Source: Micrococcus sp. EYE_212 (GTDB lineage Bacteria > Actinomycetota > Actinomycetes > Actinomycetales > Micrococcaceae). From it: DNA of 64,000 nt. The stretch is taken from positions 149,316-213,315 of the forward strand of contig NZ_JAHXOZ010000003.1 of the NCBI RefSeq assembly GCF_023147585.1, written 5' to 3'. The translations under genes were made by a program, and so were the position numbers. This document shows, piece by piece, positions 8,484-19,699 of this stretch (within the stretch, counting starts at the first letter, position 1; every line of letters starts with the position of its first letter). Below the pieces are notes generated by a model. The model saw only the letters and a list, made by a program, of their open reading frames with translations, was not told the origin of the DNA and searched no databases.

Positions 8484-9457
8484 CAGAACAGCGCCACCTT
8501 CTCCGGGCCCGGGAAGAGCGCGTCGAGCTCCGCGAGGTCCTCGGCCGTGGGCTCCCAGTCGGAGGCCTTCGCGTTCTCGGCGACCTGCTCGGGACGCGTG
8601 GCCCCCGCGATCACGGACGCCACCGGCCCCTGCGCGGCGAGCCAGCCGACGGCCGCCTGCACCTCGGTGATGCCGCGCTCGCGCGCGAACGCCCCGAACG
8701 CGGCCAGCTGCTCCAGGTCCGCCTCGTCCACCATGTGCTGCCGCACGTGGGAGAGCCGTGAGCCCTCGGGCGCCGCACCCTGCGAGTACTTCCCCGTCAG
8801 CAGGCCGTTGGCCAGCGGGAAGTAGGGCAGCACGCCCAGGCCGAACTCCGCGGCCGCGGGGACGACCTCCAGCTCGGCGCGGCGGTCCAGGAGGTTGTAG
8901 TGGTTCTGCGCCGAGACGAACCGCTCGGTGCCGAGCTCGCGCGCCACGTACTCGGCCTGCGCGATCTGCCAGCCGGTGCGGTTCGAGTGCCCGACGTAGC
9001 GGACCTTGCCCGCCCGCACGAGGTCGTCGAGCGCCCGCAGCGTCTCGTCGATCGGCGTGCCGGGATCGGGCGTGTGGAACTGGTACAGGTCGATCCACTC
9101 GGTGCCGAGCCGGCGCAGCGACGCCTCCACCGCCCTGACGATGTACGCGCGCGAACCGCGGGCGCCGCCGTCGGGCCCGTTCGCCCCGCCCATCTCCATG
9201 CCGAACTTGGTGCCCAGCACCACCTCGTCGCGGCGGGAGCCCAGGGCGGTGCCGAGGCGCTCCTCGGAGAGGCCGGGCTCGGCGCCGTAGATGTCCGCGA
9301 CGTCGAAGAAGGTGATGCCCGCATCCAGCGCGGCGCCGACGACGGCGTCGGTGCCCGCCTGCTCCATCGTGGCGGTGCCGGGACGGCCCAGGTTGTTGCA
9401 GCCCAGCCCGACCACGGAGACGGTGAGGCCGGAGCGGCCCAGTCGCACGGTGCGCAT
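8483..9457 (-). CDS. aldo/keto reductase
   Basis: A 324-residue NADP-dependent oxidoreductase of the TIM-barrel AKR superfamily, cytosolic. The tetrad is complete: D52 and Y57 (FDVADIYG), K84 (GTKFG) and H128 (YQFHTPD). The C-terminal NADP-binding part VIAGATRPEQVAEN is also present. The length fits the YghZ/YajO-like (AKR11/12-type) group. The physiological substrate cannot be deduced. ATG 9457 follows the upstream gene by only 3 nt, and the stop overlaps the next gene, placing it inside a leftward operon that probably begins at dxs. Confidence 0.9.
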   Translation of the reverse strand: MRTVRLGRSGLTVSVVGLGCNNLGRPGTATMEQAGTDAVVGAALDAGITFFDVADIYGAEPGLSEERLGTALGSRRDEVVLGTKFGMEMGGANGPDGGARGSRAYIVRAVEASLRRLGTEWIDLYQFHTPDPGTPIDETLRALDDLVRAGKVRYVGHSNRTGWQIAQAEYVARELGTERFVSAQNHYNLLDRRAELEVVPAAAEFGLGVLPYFPLANGLLTGKYSQGAAPEGSRLSHVRQHMVDEADLEQLAAFGAFARERGITEVQAAVGWLAAQGPVASVIAGATRPEQVAENAKASDWEPTAEDLAELDALFPGPEKVALF

Positions 9458-9460
9458 CGC

Positions 9461-10060
9461 TCAGGCCTCCCGGGTCTCGGCCGCAGCGTCCACGACGTCG
9501 GCGTCCGCCTCCGCGTCCGCCGCACCATGGGCCGAGGCGTCCGCCGGGCGCAGGTCCCCGCGGTGCACCTCCACCTTGTTCGGCTGGACGCCGTGCGCGC
9601 GCTTGGCGGCGGCCGGGATCTCCGCCTCGGCCTTGGCAGCGTGGGGCGTGCGGACGATGAGCACGAGCCGGCCCTCCTCCTCCGCGACGTCCTCGACGTC
9701 GCCGAGACCGCGCCACGCGAGCTGGTGGGTGATCTCCGAGCGCAGGGCGTCCGCGTGCTGAGCCTCGATCGGCGTGCTCGTCCGCCCCCGCAGGCGGTAG
9801 GTCACGGACAGCGTGGTCAGGGCGTCGTCGGCGAGCTCGGCGAAGCCCTCCTCGCGGCCCTGCGCCACGAAGGCGGCCAGCAGCTCCTCGCCCTCGGCGT
9901 CGTCGGCCACGGGCTGGTCCCCCACCGTGCCGACCGCGCCGACGCGGCCGTGGTGCACGGTGAACTGCCCGGAGCCGGGCTCGCACCACGCCTCGCGGTA
10001 CTCGAAGCGGCGCGTGCCGTCCTCGGCGGTGACGTCGCGGTACAGGCGGACGATGCTCAT
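9461..10060 (-). CDS. uncharacterised protein, 199 aa (WGR-like N-terminus)
   Basis: Not assigned to a family with certainty. Residues 1-45 (VRLYRDV...RRFEYREAWCEPGSGQFTVHHGRVGAVGTVGDQ in outline) resemble a WGR-type strand pattern, in which an aromatic, a Gly-Arg pair and a GxVG turn recur. The middle is helical and acidic. The last 40 residues are Ala/Asp-rich and low complexity. There is no signal or membrane segment. ATG 10060 has AGGAG 7 nt upstream. It lies 58 nt after dxs and 3 nt before the aldo/keto reductase gene on the same strand. Confidence 0.65.
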   Translation of the reverse strand: MSIVRLYRDVTAEDGTRRFEYREAWCEPGSGQFTVHHGRVGAVGTVGDQPVADDAEGEELLAAFVAQGREEGFAELADDALTTLSVTYRLRGRTSTPIEAQHADALRSEITHQLAWRGLGDVEDVAEEEGRLVLIVRTPHAAKAEAEIPAAAKRAHGVQPNKVEVHRGDLRPADASAHGAADAEADADVVDAAAETREA

Positions 10061-10118
10061 GGGGTGCTCCTGGCGTCGGGGGTCAGTGGGTGGGGAGGGC
10101 GACGACGGCGGCCGGCGC

Positions 10119-12185
10119 TCAGCGATCGGACGTGCGCCGCGCGTCCTCGGGGCTGGACGGGGCCACGCCGGGCATGCCGGACTCCGGCACGGCGCCGGAC
10201 ACGGGCCGCGCGTACGGCACCTTGGCGCCCAGCACCTGGGCCACGGTGTCCTGCGCGATGCGCTGGGCGGTCAGGCCGACGCGGTCCAGCACCTCGGCGC
10301 GCGTGCCGTGGGCGAGGAACTCGACGGGCAGGCCGACCTCGTTCAGGGCGGTGTCCACGCCCGCGGCACGCATCTCCTGGCGGATGCGGGAGCCCACGCC
10401 GCCGGCGCGGACGCCGTCCTCGAGGCACACCACGATCCGGTGGCGCGCGGCCAGGCGGATCACGGACCCGGCCACCGGCAGGACCCACCGGGGATCCACG
10501 ACGGTGGCGGTGATGCCCTGGCGGCTCAGGCGCTGCGCGACGTCGAGCCCGAGCTCGGCCATCGCGCCGACGGCCACGATCAGCACGTCGCGGTCGGCGT
10601 CGTCCTCGTGGGCGGCCGGGCCGATCCGGGAGAGCACGTCCGTGCCGTCCTCGAGGCGCTCGAGGGCGCGCACGGGCTCGCCCACCGAGCCCTTCGCGAA
10701 GCGCACCACGGTGGGCGCGTCGGTCACCGCCACGGCCTCGCGCAGCTCCTCGCGCAGGGTCTCGGCGTCGCGCGGGGCCGCGATCCGCAGCCCCGGCACG
10801 GTCTGGAGCAGGGCGAGGTCCCACATGCCGTGGTGGCTCGGGCCGTCCGGGCCGGTCACGCCGGCGCGGTCCAGCACGAACGTCACCCCGGCGCGGTGCA
10901 GGCCCACGTCCATGAGCACCTGGTCGAACGCGCGGTTGAGGAACGTGGCGTACACGGCCACCACGGGGTGCAGGCCGCCGAAGGCCATGCCCGCCGCGGA
11001 GGTGACGGCGTGCTGCTCCGCGATGCCGACGTCGAACACGCGGTCCGGGAACTCCAGGGCCATGGGCGCCAGGCCCACCGGGTTCATCATGGCGGCCGTG
11101 ATGGCCACGACGTCCGGGCGCTCGCGGGCGATGTCCACCATCTCCTCGCCGAACACGTTGGTCCAGGACTGCGCCGTGTCGGACGTGACGGGCTCGCCCG
11201 TGGACGGGTCGATCCGGCCGATCGCGTGGAACTGGTCCGCCTCGTTCGCCACGGCCGGTGCATAGCCGTGGCCCTTCTCGGTCATGGCGTGCACGATCAC
11301 GGGTCCGCCGTAGGCGCGGGCGTCGTCGAGGGCCTCCTCCATGGCCTCCACGTCGTGCCCGTCGACGGGGCCGATGTACTTCATGCCCAGGTCCTCGAAC
11401 AGGCCCTGCGGCGCCCAGAGGTCCTTGAGGCCCTTCTTCGCCGCGTGCAGCGGGCGGTAGAGGAGGTGGCCCGCCGTGCCGCCCTCCTGCAGGCGGCGCT
11501 TCATGTAGTCCAGGGTCTGCTCGTAGCGCCGGTGCGTGCGGACCTTGTCCAGCACTCCGCGGCGCAGCCCGCCGAGGTGGTCGGCCAGGCCGCCCACGGT
11601 GGGGGCGTACGAGCGGCCGTTGTCGTTCACCACGATCACCACGCGCCGGTTGCGATCGCCGGCGATGTTGTTGATCGCCTCCCAGGCCATGCCGCCGGTG
11701 AGGGCGCCGTCCCCGATCACCGCGACCACGGTGCGGTCCCGCTGGCACGTCTGCCACCACGCACGGGCGATCCCGTCGGCCCAGGAGAGGGAGGAGGAGG
11801 CGTGCGAGGACTCGACGACGTCGTGCTCAGACTCGGCGCGGTCGCCGTAGCCGGACAGGCCGCCCTGCTGCCGCAGCGTGGTGAAGTCCTGGCGCCCCGT
11901 GAGCAGCTTGTGCACGTAGGACTGGTGGCCCGTGTCGAAGATGACCGCGTCCCGCGGGGAGGAGAACACGCGGTGCACGGCGAGCGTCAGCTCCACCACG
12001 CCGAGGTTGGGGCCGAGGTGGCCGCCCGTCTGGGAGACGTGGGCGATGAGGAACGCGCGGATCTCCGCCGCCAGCCGCGTCAGCTCCTCCTCGGAGAGGC
12101 CCTCGAGGGCCTCCGGAGACGTGATCTGGGGCAGCAGGGGTGCACCGGTGTCCTGGGGGCGGCTGGCGCGGGACGGTTCGTTCAT
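10119..12185 (-). CDS. dxs: 1-deoxy-D-xylulose-5-phosphate synthase
   Basis: A 688-residue thiamine-diphosphate enzyme that condenses pyruvate and glyceraldehyde 3-phosphate, the first step of the MEP isoprenoid pathway (menaquinone, carotenoids, undecaprenyl carriers). Seen: [16 protein letters not shown] near residue 85, the ThDP motif [16 protein letters not shown]...NDN, the second-domain run [24 protein letters not shown], and the C-terminal transketolase domain. The length is normal plus a short C-terminal Ser/Pro tail. ATG 12185 lies 9 nt after a TACCCT box. It is first in a leftward block with the unknown protein, the aldo/keto reductase and the small membrane protein. Confidence 0.97.
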   Translation of the reverse strand: MNEPSRASRPQDTGAPLLPQITSPEALEGLSEEELTRLAAEIRAFLIAHVSQTGGHLGPNLGVVELTLAVHRVFSSPRDAVIFDTGHQSYVHKLLTGRQDFTTLRQQGGLSGYGDRAESEHDVVESSHASSSLSWADGIARAWWQTCQRDRTVVAVIGDGALTGGMAWEAINNIAGDRNRRVVIVVNDNGRSYAPTVGGLADHLGGLRRGVLDKVRTHRRYEQTLDYMKRRLQEGGTAGHLLYRPLHAAKKGLKDLWAPQGLFEDLGMKYIGPVDGHDVEAMEEALDDARAYGGPVIVHAMTEKGHGYAPAVANEADQFHAIGRIDPSTGEPVTSDTAQSWTNVFGEEMVDIARERPDVVAITAAMMNPVGLAPMALEFPDRVFDVGIAEQHAVTSAAGMAFGGLHPVVAVYATFLNRAFDQVLMDVGLHRAGVTFVLDRAGVTGPDGPSHHGMWDLALLQTVPGLRIAAPRDAETLREELREAVAVTDAPTVVRFAKGSVGEPVRALERLEDGTDVLSRIGPAAHEDDADRDVLIVAVGAMAELGLDVAQRLSRQGITATVVDPRWVLPVAGSVIRLAARHRIVVCLEDGVRAGGVGSRIRQEMRAAGVDTALNEVGLPVEFLAHGTRAEVLDRVGLTAQRIAQDTVAQVLGAKVPYARPVSGAVPESGMPGVAPSSPEDARRTSDR

Positions 12186-12194
12186 AGTCCGTCC

Positions 12195-12200
12195 AGGGTA
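12195..12200 (-). promoter_or_regulatory. -10 box TACCCT of dxs
   Basis: TACCCT on the minus strand, with 9 nt to ATG 12185. The leader would be 0-3 nt, and no Shine-Dalgarno is present. Confidence 0.4.
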
Positions 12201-12239
12201 CTCCGCTCCCCGCGCGCGGGCGCGGAGGCCGAGGACGAC

Positions 12240-12278
12240 GCCGGCCCGCCGCCTCCGCGTGGGAGGCGACGGGCCGGC
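12240..12278. terminator. hairpin terminator after acn
   Basis: Outer arms 12240-12248 and 12270-12278 (GCCGGCCCG / CGGGCCGGC) and inner arms 12250-12256 and 12262-12268 (CGCCTCC / GGAGGCG) form a 16-bp stem with one mismatch and a 5-nt loop. It lies 36 nt past the acn stop and before dxs. Confidence 0.8.
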
Positions 12279-12313
12279 GTCGGGCGGCCCCGCGAACGGG
12301 GCCCGTGCGCGGA

Positions 12314-15016
<2,703 letters not shown>

Positions 15017-15034
15017 GGGAGGACTCCTATTCCC

Positions 15035-15053
15035 GCCCGGGTTCGTCCCGGGC
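15035..15053 (-). promoter_or_regulatory. hairpin in the acn leader, next to the ribosome-binding site
   Basis: GCCCGGG (15035-15041) pairs with CCCGGGC (15047-15053) around the loop TTCGT. It ends about 9 nt upstream of the AGGAG of acn. Confidence 0.4.
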
Positions 15054-15089
15054 ACTCGTCCAGTGGGGGTCGGCACCGGGTCCTCGTCC

Positions 15090-15114
15090 GTGACGGTCCT
15101 CACAGGGCCGTCAC
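15090..15114 (-). promoter_or_regulatory. second hairpin in the acn leader
   Basis: GTGACGG (15090-15096) pairs with CCGTCAC (15108-15114). The stem continues inside through a T-G wobble and CCT/AGG to 11 bp with a 3-nt loop. Confidence 0.4.
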
Positions 15115-15142
15115 CTGAGTCGCAGGCGCCGCACTGCCGCCC

Positions 15143-15148
15143 AGCCTA
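15143..15148 (-). promoter_or_regulatory. candidate -10 box TAGGCT of acn
   Basis: TAGGCT on the minus strand, about 127 nt before GTG 15016, which gives a long structured leader. There is no strong -35. Confidence 0.35.
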
Positions 15149-15246
15149 CCGCGTGCCCGCCCCGCCCCGGGGCTCTCTTCCCCTGTGTGGCGACGCACTG
15201 CGGCCGCGGACGTGACGGGGGCGTGGGGCGACGGCGGCCGGCGGCG

Positions 15247-15340
<94 letters not shown>

Positions 15341-15354
15341 TGGGGTCCGGCGGG

Positions 15355-16839
15355 TCACTCGGCGGCGGGGGTCTCCACGACGGCCGGCGCGGCCACGAGG
15401 TCCGCGGCCGGGCGCAGCACGGTCACGGACTCCAGGTGGTGGGTGTCCGGGTAGAGGTCGAACACGCGGGCGCGCTCCACCTCGTAGCCGCCCTCGCGCA
15501 GCCACGCGAGGTCGCGCGCGAAGGAGGCCGGGTCGCACGAGACGTACACGATGCGGCCCGGGCGGAGGGCGAGGATCCGCTCCACGGCCCTGCGGCCCGC
15601 GCCGGAGCGCGGCGGGTCGAGCACCACGGTGTCCACGGCCGTGTCGGCCAGGCCGCCGTCGGCCACCGCGCGCTCCGGGTGCTTGAGCCAGCTGCCCAGG
15701 ACCTTGTCCGTGGGGCCGTTGAGCACGATCGCCTGCTCGGCGCCGAGCAGGTTCCGGCGGGCGTCCTTCGACGCGCCGCGCGAGGCCTCGACGGAGTAGA
15801 CGCGGCCCTCGGGGCCCACCGCGTCGGCGAGGAAGGCGCTGAACAGCCCGGCGCCGGCGTAGAGGTCGGCCACGATCTGGCCGGGCTGCGCCTGCGCGTC
15901 CTCGAGCACGGCGTCCACGAGGGTGGCCGGGGCATGCTGGTGGACCTGCCAGAAGCCGTCGCCCGTGACGCGGAAGCGGCGCTCGCCGCCGCGCTCCGTC
16001 CTCACGGTCTCCGAGACCCACGTGCGGCCCGTGATGCGCTCCACGGTGACGGGCGAGTGGCGCTTGGGACCGGGCATGGCGAGGCCGGTGGACACCTCGA
16101 CGGCGGAGGCGTTCGCGGTCTGCCGGATGCGGGTGCGCAGTCGGCCGAGCTTGGCCTCGTCCGCCGCGGTCTGCGGGGTGGGCGTCACGAGCACCAGCGG
16201 CTGCGAGCCGTTGGCCGGGGTGGCCACGTCCACGCGGGCCGCCCCCGTGAAGTCCCAGTCCCACAGGGCCAGGGCGTCCAGGGCCGGCACGCCCAGCGGC
16301 ATGTTGCGCACGGGAAGGAGGGTGGTGGAGCGGTGCGCATGCATCGCGATGTGGCCCTGCGGGGTCACCGCGAACGAGGTGCGCGTGCGCCAGTGCTGGC
16401 CCGTGGGCTCGTCCTCCTCGCCCGCGAAGCAGACCTCGGGGTCGAGGGTCACGCCGGCGATCCGGGCGACCGTGTCGCGGAAGACCTGGGCCTTGAGGCG
16501 GCGCTGGTGCGGCACCACGATGTGGCCGAACTCGGCGCCGCCCACGGGGGGCCGGCCCGAGGCGTGGGCGCGCATGACGTCCGCGAGCTTCCACTGGTGG
16601 ATGCGGCGGAACTCGGAGGGCCGAAGGACCTCGACGGCGTCCCCGCGCCAGAACCGCGCTCCCGGGTCGCACTCGGTCAGGGCGACCCTGACCTTCTCCC
16701 CCGGCATCGCGTGCCGGACGAACACGACACGTCCCTCGTGGCGCGCGACGCAGTGGCCGCCGTGCGCCATCTGCCCGGCCTCGACCTCGATGATCCTCCC
16801 GACCTCGGTGATGTCCGTGGTGGCGTCAGTGACGGCCAT
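15355..16839 (-). CDS. class I SAM-dependent RNA methyltransferase, TrmA/RlmD family
   Basis: A 494-residue predicted uridine-5 methyltransferase for tRNA or rRNA. Residues 10-70 form a TRAM RNA-binding domain (GHCVARHEGRVVFVRHAMPGEKV). The C-terminal half has the SAM site ADLYAGAGLFSAFLADAV, LDPPRSGAGRRAV, and the catalytic cysteine in YVSCDPASFARDL. The CxxCGGC-type iron-sulfur cluster of E. coli RlmD is absent: the equivalent stretch reads PPVGGAEFGHI with no cysteines. Whether it acts on tRNA or 23S rRNA is unknown. ATG 16839 has AGGAG 6 nt upstream. It lies 60 nt downstream of the APC permease on the same strand. Confidence 0.87.
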   Translation of the reverse strand: MAVTDATTDITEVGRIIEVEAGQMAHGGHCVARHEGRVVFVRHAMPGEKVRVALTECDPGARFWRGDAVEVLRPSEFRRIHQWKLADVMRAHASGRPPVGGAEFGHIVVPHQRRLKAQVFRDTVARIAGVTLDPEVCFAGEEDEPTGQHWRTRTSFAVTPQGHIAMHAHRSTTLLPVRNMPLGVPALDALALWDWDFTGAARVDVATPANGSQPLVLVTPTPQTAADEAKLGRLRTRIRQTANASAVEVSTGLAMPGPKRHSPVTVERITGRTWVSETVRTERGGERRFRVTGDGFWQVHQHAPATLVDAVLEDAQAQPGQIVADLYAGAGLFSAFLADAVGPEGRVYSVEASRGASKDARRNLLGAEQAIVLNGPTDKVLGSWLKHPERAVADGGLADTAVDTVVLDPPRSGAGRRAVERILALRPGRIVYVSCDPASFARDLAWLREGGYEVERARVFDLYPDTHHLESVTVLRPAADLVAAPAVVETPAAE

Positions 16840-16899
16840 GATGACTCCTCTCGCGAAGCAGCGCGCCGCAGACCTTGCACCGGGCGTCGACTGGTCCCA

Positions 16900-18882
16900 T
16901 CATTCTCGCAGATTCGCCGCGGAACGCGGTCCCGGCTCTTCGCCCTCGCGGATCTGCCACGGCACCGAGCCCACCATCACTCCCGCCTCCCGCTGCAGGC
17001 GGTTCTTCTGCCGCGTGGCCGTGCGGTTGTGCAGCAGCGTCCGCCATCCCGGCCGCACCACGTACTCGGGGATGAACACCATGGTCAGGTCCCGCGGGGA
17101 GAGGCGCCGGCGCTCGCGCAGGTGCCGCACGAGCGGCACCACCGTGTCGCGGTAGGGAGAGGCCACCACGGTGAGCGGCAGCGGCATGCGGGCGCGGTCC
17201 CAGTCGTCGATCACCCGTTCCGTCACCGCGCGGTCCGCGTCCACCACCACGGCCTCCAGGGACGAGGGGCGGGTCGCGCGGGCGTACGCGATGGCCCGCA
17301 GCGCCGGCCTGTTCAGGGTGGAGACCACGACGACGACGTGCACCCTCGAGGGCAGGGCACGGGCGTCGTCGTGGGCGTCCGGCGTGAGCTCGCGGCCCAC
17401 CGCGGCGTAGTGCCGGTGGATCCGGCCCATGACCAGCGCACCCACGACGATCGTGAGCAGCGCCACCCACGCCCCCTGCGTGAAGCGCGTCACGAGCACG
17501 ACGACGCCGGCGAGCGCGGTGACGCCCAGCGCGACGGCGGTGATGCCGAGGCGCAGGCGCACCGCGGCGCGGGCGCGCGTGCCCGGGGTGTGCGCGAGCC
17601 GGCGGCGCCACAGCCGCAGCATCCCCGTCTGGGCGAGGGTGAAGGCCAGCAGGACGCCGATCACGTACAGCTGGACGAGCAGGGCGGTCTGGGCGCGGAA
17701 GACGAGCAGCAGGATCGCCGCGGCGGCGCCGAGGGCCACGACGCCCCACGTGTGGACCAGGCGGTCGCCGCGCACGCGCATCTGCCGCGGGAGGTAGCCG
17801 TCGTCGGCGAGCCGGGAGGTCAGGGCCGGGAAGGAGCGGAACGCGGACTTCGCGGCGAAGAGCAGCAGGAGCGCGGTGGCCGCGATGGTGAGCACGGCCA
17901 GCGGGCTCCCCGGTCCGAAGACGGCGGCCGCGAGCTGGGCGATCACGGGCGGTGCCGCGGCGCCCTCGGGCAGCGGCGCGCCGTCCGGGCCGCGCAGGGA
18001 GGCCGGGTCCAGGGCCACCACGGTGCCCGTGCGGTGGGCCAGGTGCATGACGCCGACCGTGAGTGCCGCCACGGCGGCGGCCATCATCGTGAGGAGCCAG
18101 CGGACGGTGGGCACGGCCGGATGCGCCACCGTGCGGGCGGCCGAGACGGGGACCTCCACGCCCGTGAGCAGGACCGAGCCCGCGCTGAAGGCGCGCAGGG
18201 CCAGCAGGGCCGTGGCCACCGCGCCGACGGGCCCGGCGCCGGACCCGTCCACCGTGTGTCCCGCGGTCACGGCCTGGCCCAGGGCGCCCCCCGCGTCCTG
18301 CCACAGGCCCGCCCCCACCATGCCCGCCAGCAGGAGCACGAAGGCGGCCACCACGAGCGGCAGGATGCGCCGGCCCCGGCCACGGTCCGATCCGCGCAGG
18401 GCCAGGAGCAGCACGAGGCCCAGGGCCGTGCACGCCACCGCCATGCGGTGCTCCGCGAGCGAGGGCACGAGGGCGGCGGCGTAGTGGGCGAAGGCCGCGA
18501 GGGACACGGCGGCGGTGAAGACGAAGTCCAGCAGGAGGGCGGCCGAGGCGAGCACCCCGGCGCGCGGTCCCAGCTTGGTGCGCGCCATGCGGTAGATGCC
18601 CCCGTGCGGCACCGCCACCACGGCAGCCCGGAACGAGGCGACGATGAGCACCATGACCGCGACGACGGCCCAGCCCACGAGGGGCCCGAGCGCGAGGGCG
18701 GCGGTGCCCGAGGCCACGAGGGTCAGGATGATCTCGTCCGGGGCGTAGGCCAGGGAGGAGAGCGCGTTGGCGGAGGTCACGGGGAGGGCGCGCCACCGGG
18801 GCATGCGCGGGGCGGCGGCGTCCGTGGAGGCCACGGGTCGTCCCAGCAGTGCCCGGCGGAGGGTCGCTGACAGCGTCGTCAC
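16900..18882 (-). CDS. APC-superfamily permease, KimA-like (predicted K+ importer)
   Basis: A 660-residue membrane protein with about 12 transmembrane helices (residues 30-470) and a soluble C-terminal domain of about 190 residues. TM1 reads SALSSLAYAPDEIIL in outline, resembling the unwound TM1 of the amino-acid/polyamine/cation superfamily. The cytosolic tail includes HVVVVVSTLNRPALRAIAYA, an alpha/beta fold as in the tails of KimA/YdaO-type K+ transporters. It faces two TrkA-type RCK genes, which supports K+ rather than amino-acid transport, but that is inference. GTG 18882 is chosen because a TACCGT box lies 6 nt upstream; the frame extends 42 codons further without a good start. Confidence 0.8.
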   Translation of the reverse strand: MTTLSATLRRALLGRPVASTDAAAPRMPRWRALPVTSANALSSLAYAPDEIILTLVASGTAALALGPLVGWAVVAVMVLIVASFRAAVVAVPHGGIYRMARTKLGPRAGVLASAALLLDFVFTAAVSLAAFAHYAAALVPSLAEHRMAVACTALGLVLLLALRGSDRGRGRRILPLVVAAFVLLLAGMVGAGLWQDAGGALGQAVTAGHTVDGSGAGPVGAVATALLALRAFSAGSVLLTGVEVPVSAARTVAHPAVPTVRWLLTMMAAAVAALTVGVMHLAHRTGTVVALDPASLRGPDGAPLPEGAAAPPVIAQLAAAVFGPGSPLAVLTIAATALLLLFAAKSAFRSFPALTSRLADDGYLPRQMRVRGDRLVHTWGVVALGAAAAILLLVFRAQTALLVQLYVIGVLLAFTLAQTGMLRLWRRRLAHTPGTRARAAVRLRLGITAVALGVTALAGVVVLVTRFTQGAWVALLTIVVGALVMGRIHRHYAAVGRELTPDAHDDARALPSRVHVVVVVSTLNRPALRAIAYARATRPSSLEAVVVDADRAVTERVIDDWDRARMPLPLTVVASPYRDTVVPLVRHLRERRRLSPRDLTMVFIPEYVVRPGWRTLLHNRTATRQKNRLQREAGVMVGSVPWQIREGEEPGPRSAANLRE

Positions 18883-18888
18883 CGCACC

Positions 18889-18894
18889 ACGGTA
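18889..18894 (-). promoter_or_regulatory. -10 box TACCGT of the APC permease, leaderless type
   Basis: TACCGT on the minus strand, 6 nt before GTG 18882. It supports this start over the upstream in-frame codons. Confidence 0.45.
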
Positions 18895-19006
18895 CCCCCG
18901 CCCCGCACCGCCATGCCCCGCCCGTTCCCGCGGGCGCCCGGGGCGGTGCGAGGATGGTCCCCGGGCGGGCGCCGCCCGCACCGATCCGGAAGGGGACGAA
19001 CAGGCC

Positions 19007-19699
19007 ATGGCTCACTACGTCATCGTCGGCGGCGGCCGCGTGGGTTCACGCCTCGCGGCCACCCTGGACGCCGCGGGCCACTCCGTGGCCGTGGTGGACC
19101 GGGACGCCCGCGCGGAGGACGGCCTCCCCGCGGACTTCTCGGGCGAGTTCGTGGCGGGCATCGGCTTCGACCGCGACGTGCTGCGCCGCGCCGGGACCGA
19201 GAAGGCCCAGGGCCTGGCGGCCGTGACGGCGGACGACGGCACCAACATCATCGCCGCGCGCGTGGCCCGCGAGACCTTCCACGTGGACCACGTGGTGGCG
19301 CGCATCTACGATGCCGAGCGCGCGCGGGTGTACCAGCGCCTCGGCGTGCCCACGGTGGCCTCCATCCAGTGGACCGCGGAGCAGGTGCTGCACCGCCTCC
19401 TGCCCGCCGGCGCCGCGGACGCGGAGCAGCGCGACCCCTCCGGCCGCCTGATCATCACGGAGCTCGTCCCCCACCCCTCGTGGTGGGGGCGGCGCCTGGC
19501 CGAGGTCGAGTCGATGACCGGGATCCGCGTGGCCTACCTGACCCGCTTCGGCGAGGGGATGCTCCCGGCGGGCGTCGAGCGCCTGCAGGAGGGCGACGTC
19601 GTGCACGGCGTGTACCCCGTGGACCGGCGGGACGCGGTCGAGGCCGCGCTGCAGGGCGAGGCCCGTGAGCCGGACGAGGACGAGGAGGAGCGGTCATGA
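19007..19699 (+). CDS. TrkA-family potassium uptake regulator (RCK protein 1)
   Basis: A 230-residue cytosolic protein with an N-terminal Rossmann RCK_N domain (YVIVGGGRVGSRLAATLDAAGHSVAVVDRD) that binds a nucleotide, and a RCK_C domain from about residue 140 (LVPHPSWWGRRLAEVES...GMLPAGVERLQEGDVVHG). Such proteins gate K+ channels or transporters in response to nucleotides. GxGxVG appears as GGGRVG with D31 ready to bind the ribose. The tail is acidic. ATG 19007 follows AAGGGGACG. The stop overlaps the ATG of the second RCK gene by 4 nt, so the two are coupled. No canonical TrkH/KtrB gene is in the window. Confidence 0.88.
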   Translation: MAHYVIVGGGRVGSRLAATLDAAGHSVAVVDRDARAEDGLPADFSGEFVAGIGFDRDVLRRAGTEKAQGLAAVTADDGTNIIAARVARETFHVDHVVARIYDAERARVYQRLGVPTVASIQWTAEQVLHRLLPAGAADAEQRDPSGRLIITELVPHPSWWGRRLAEVESMTGIRVAYLTRFGEGMLPAGVERLQEGDVVHGVYPVDRRDAVEAALQGEAREPDEDEEERS

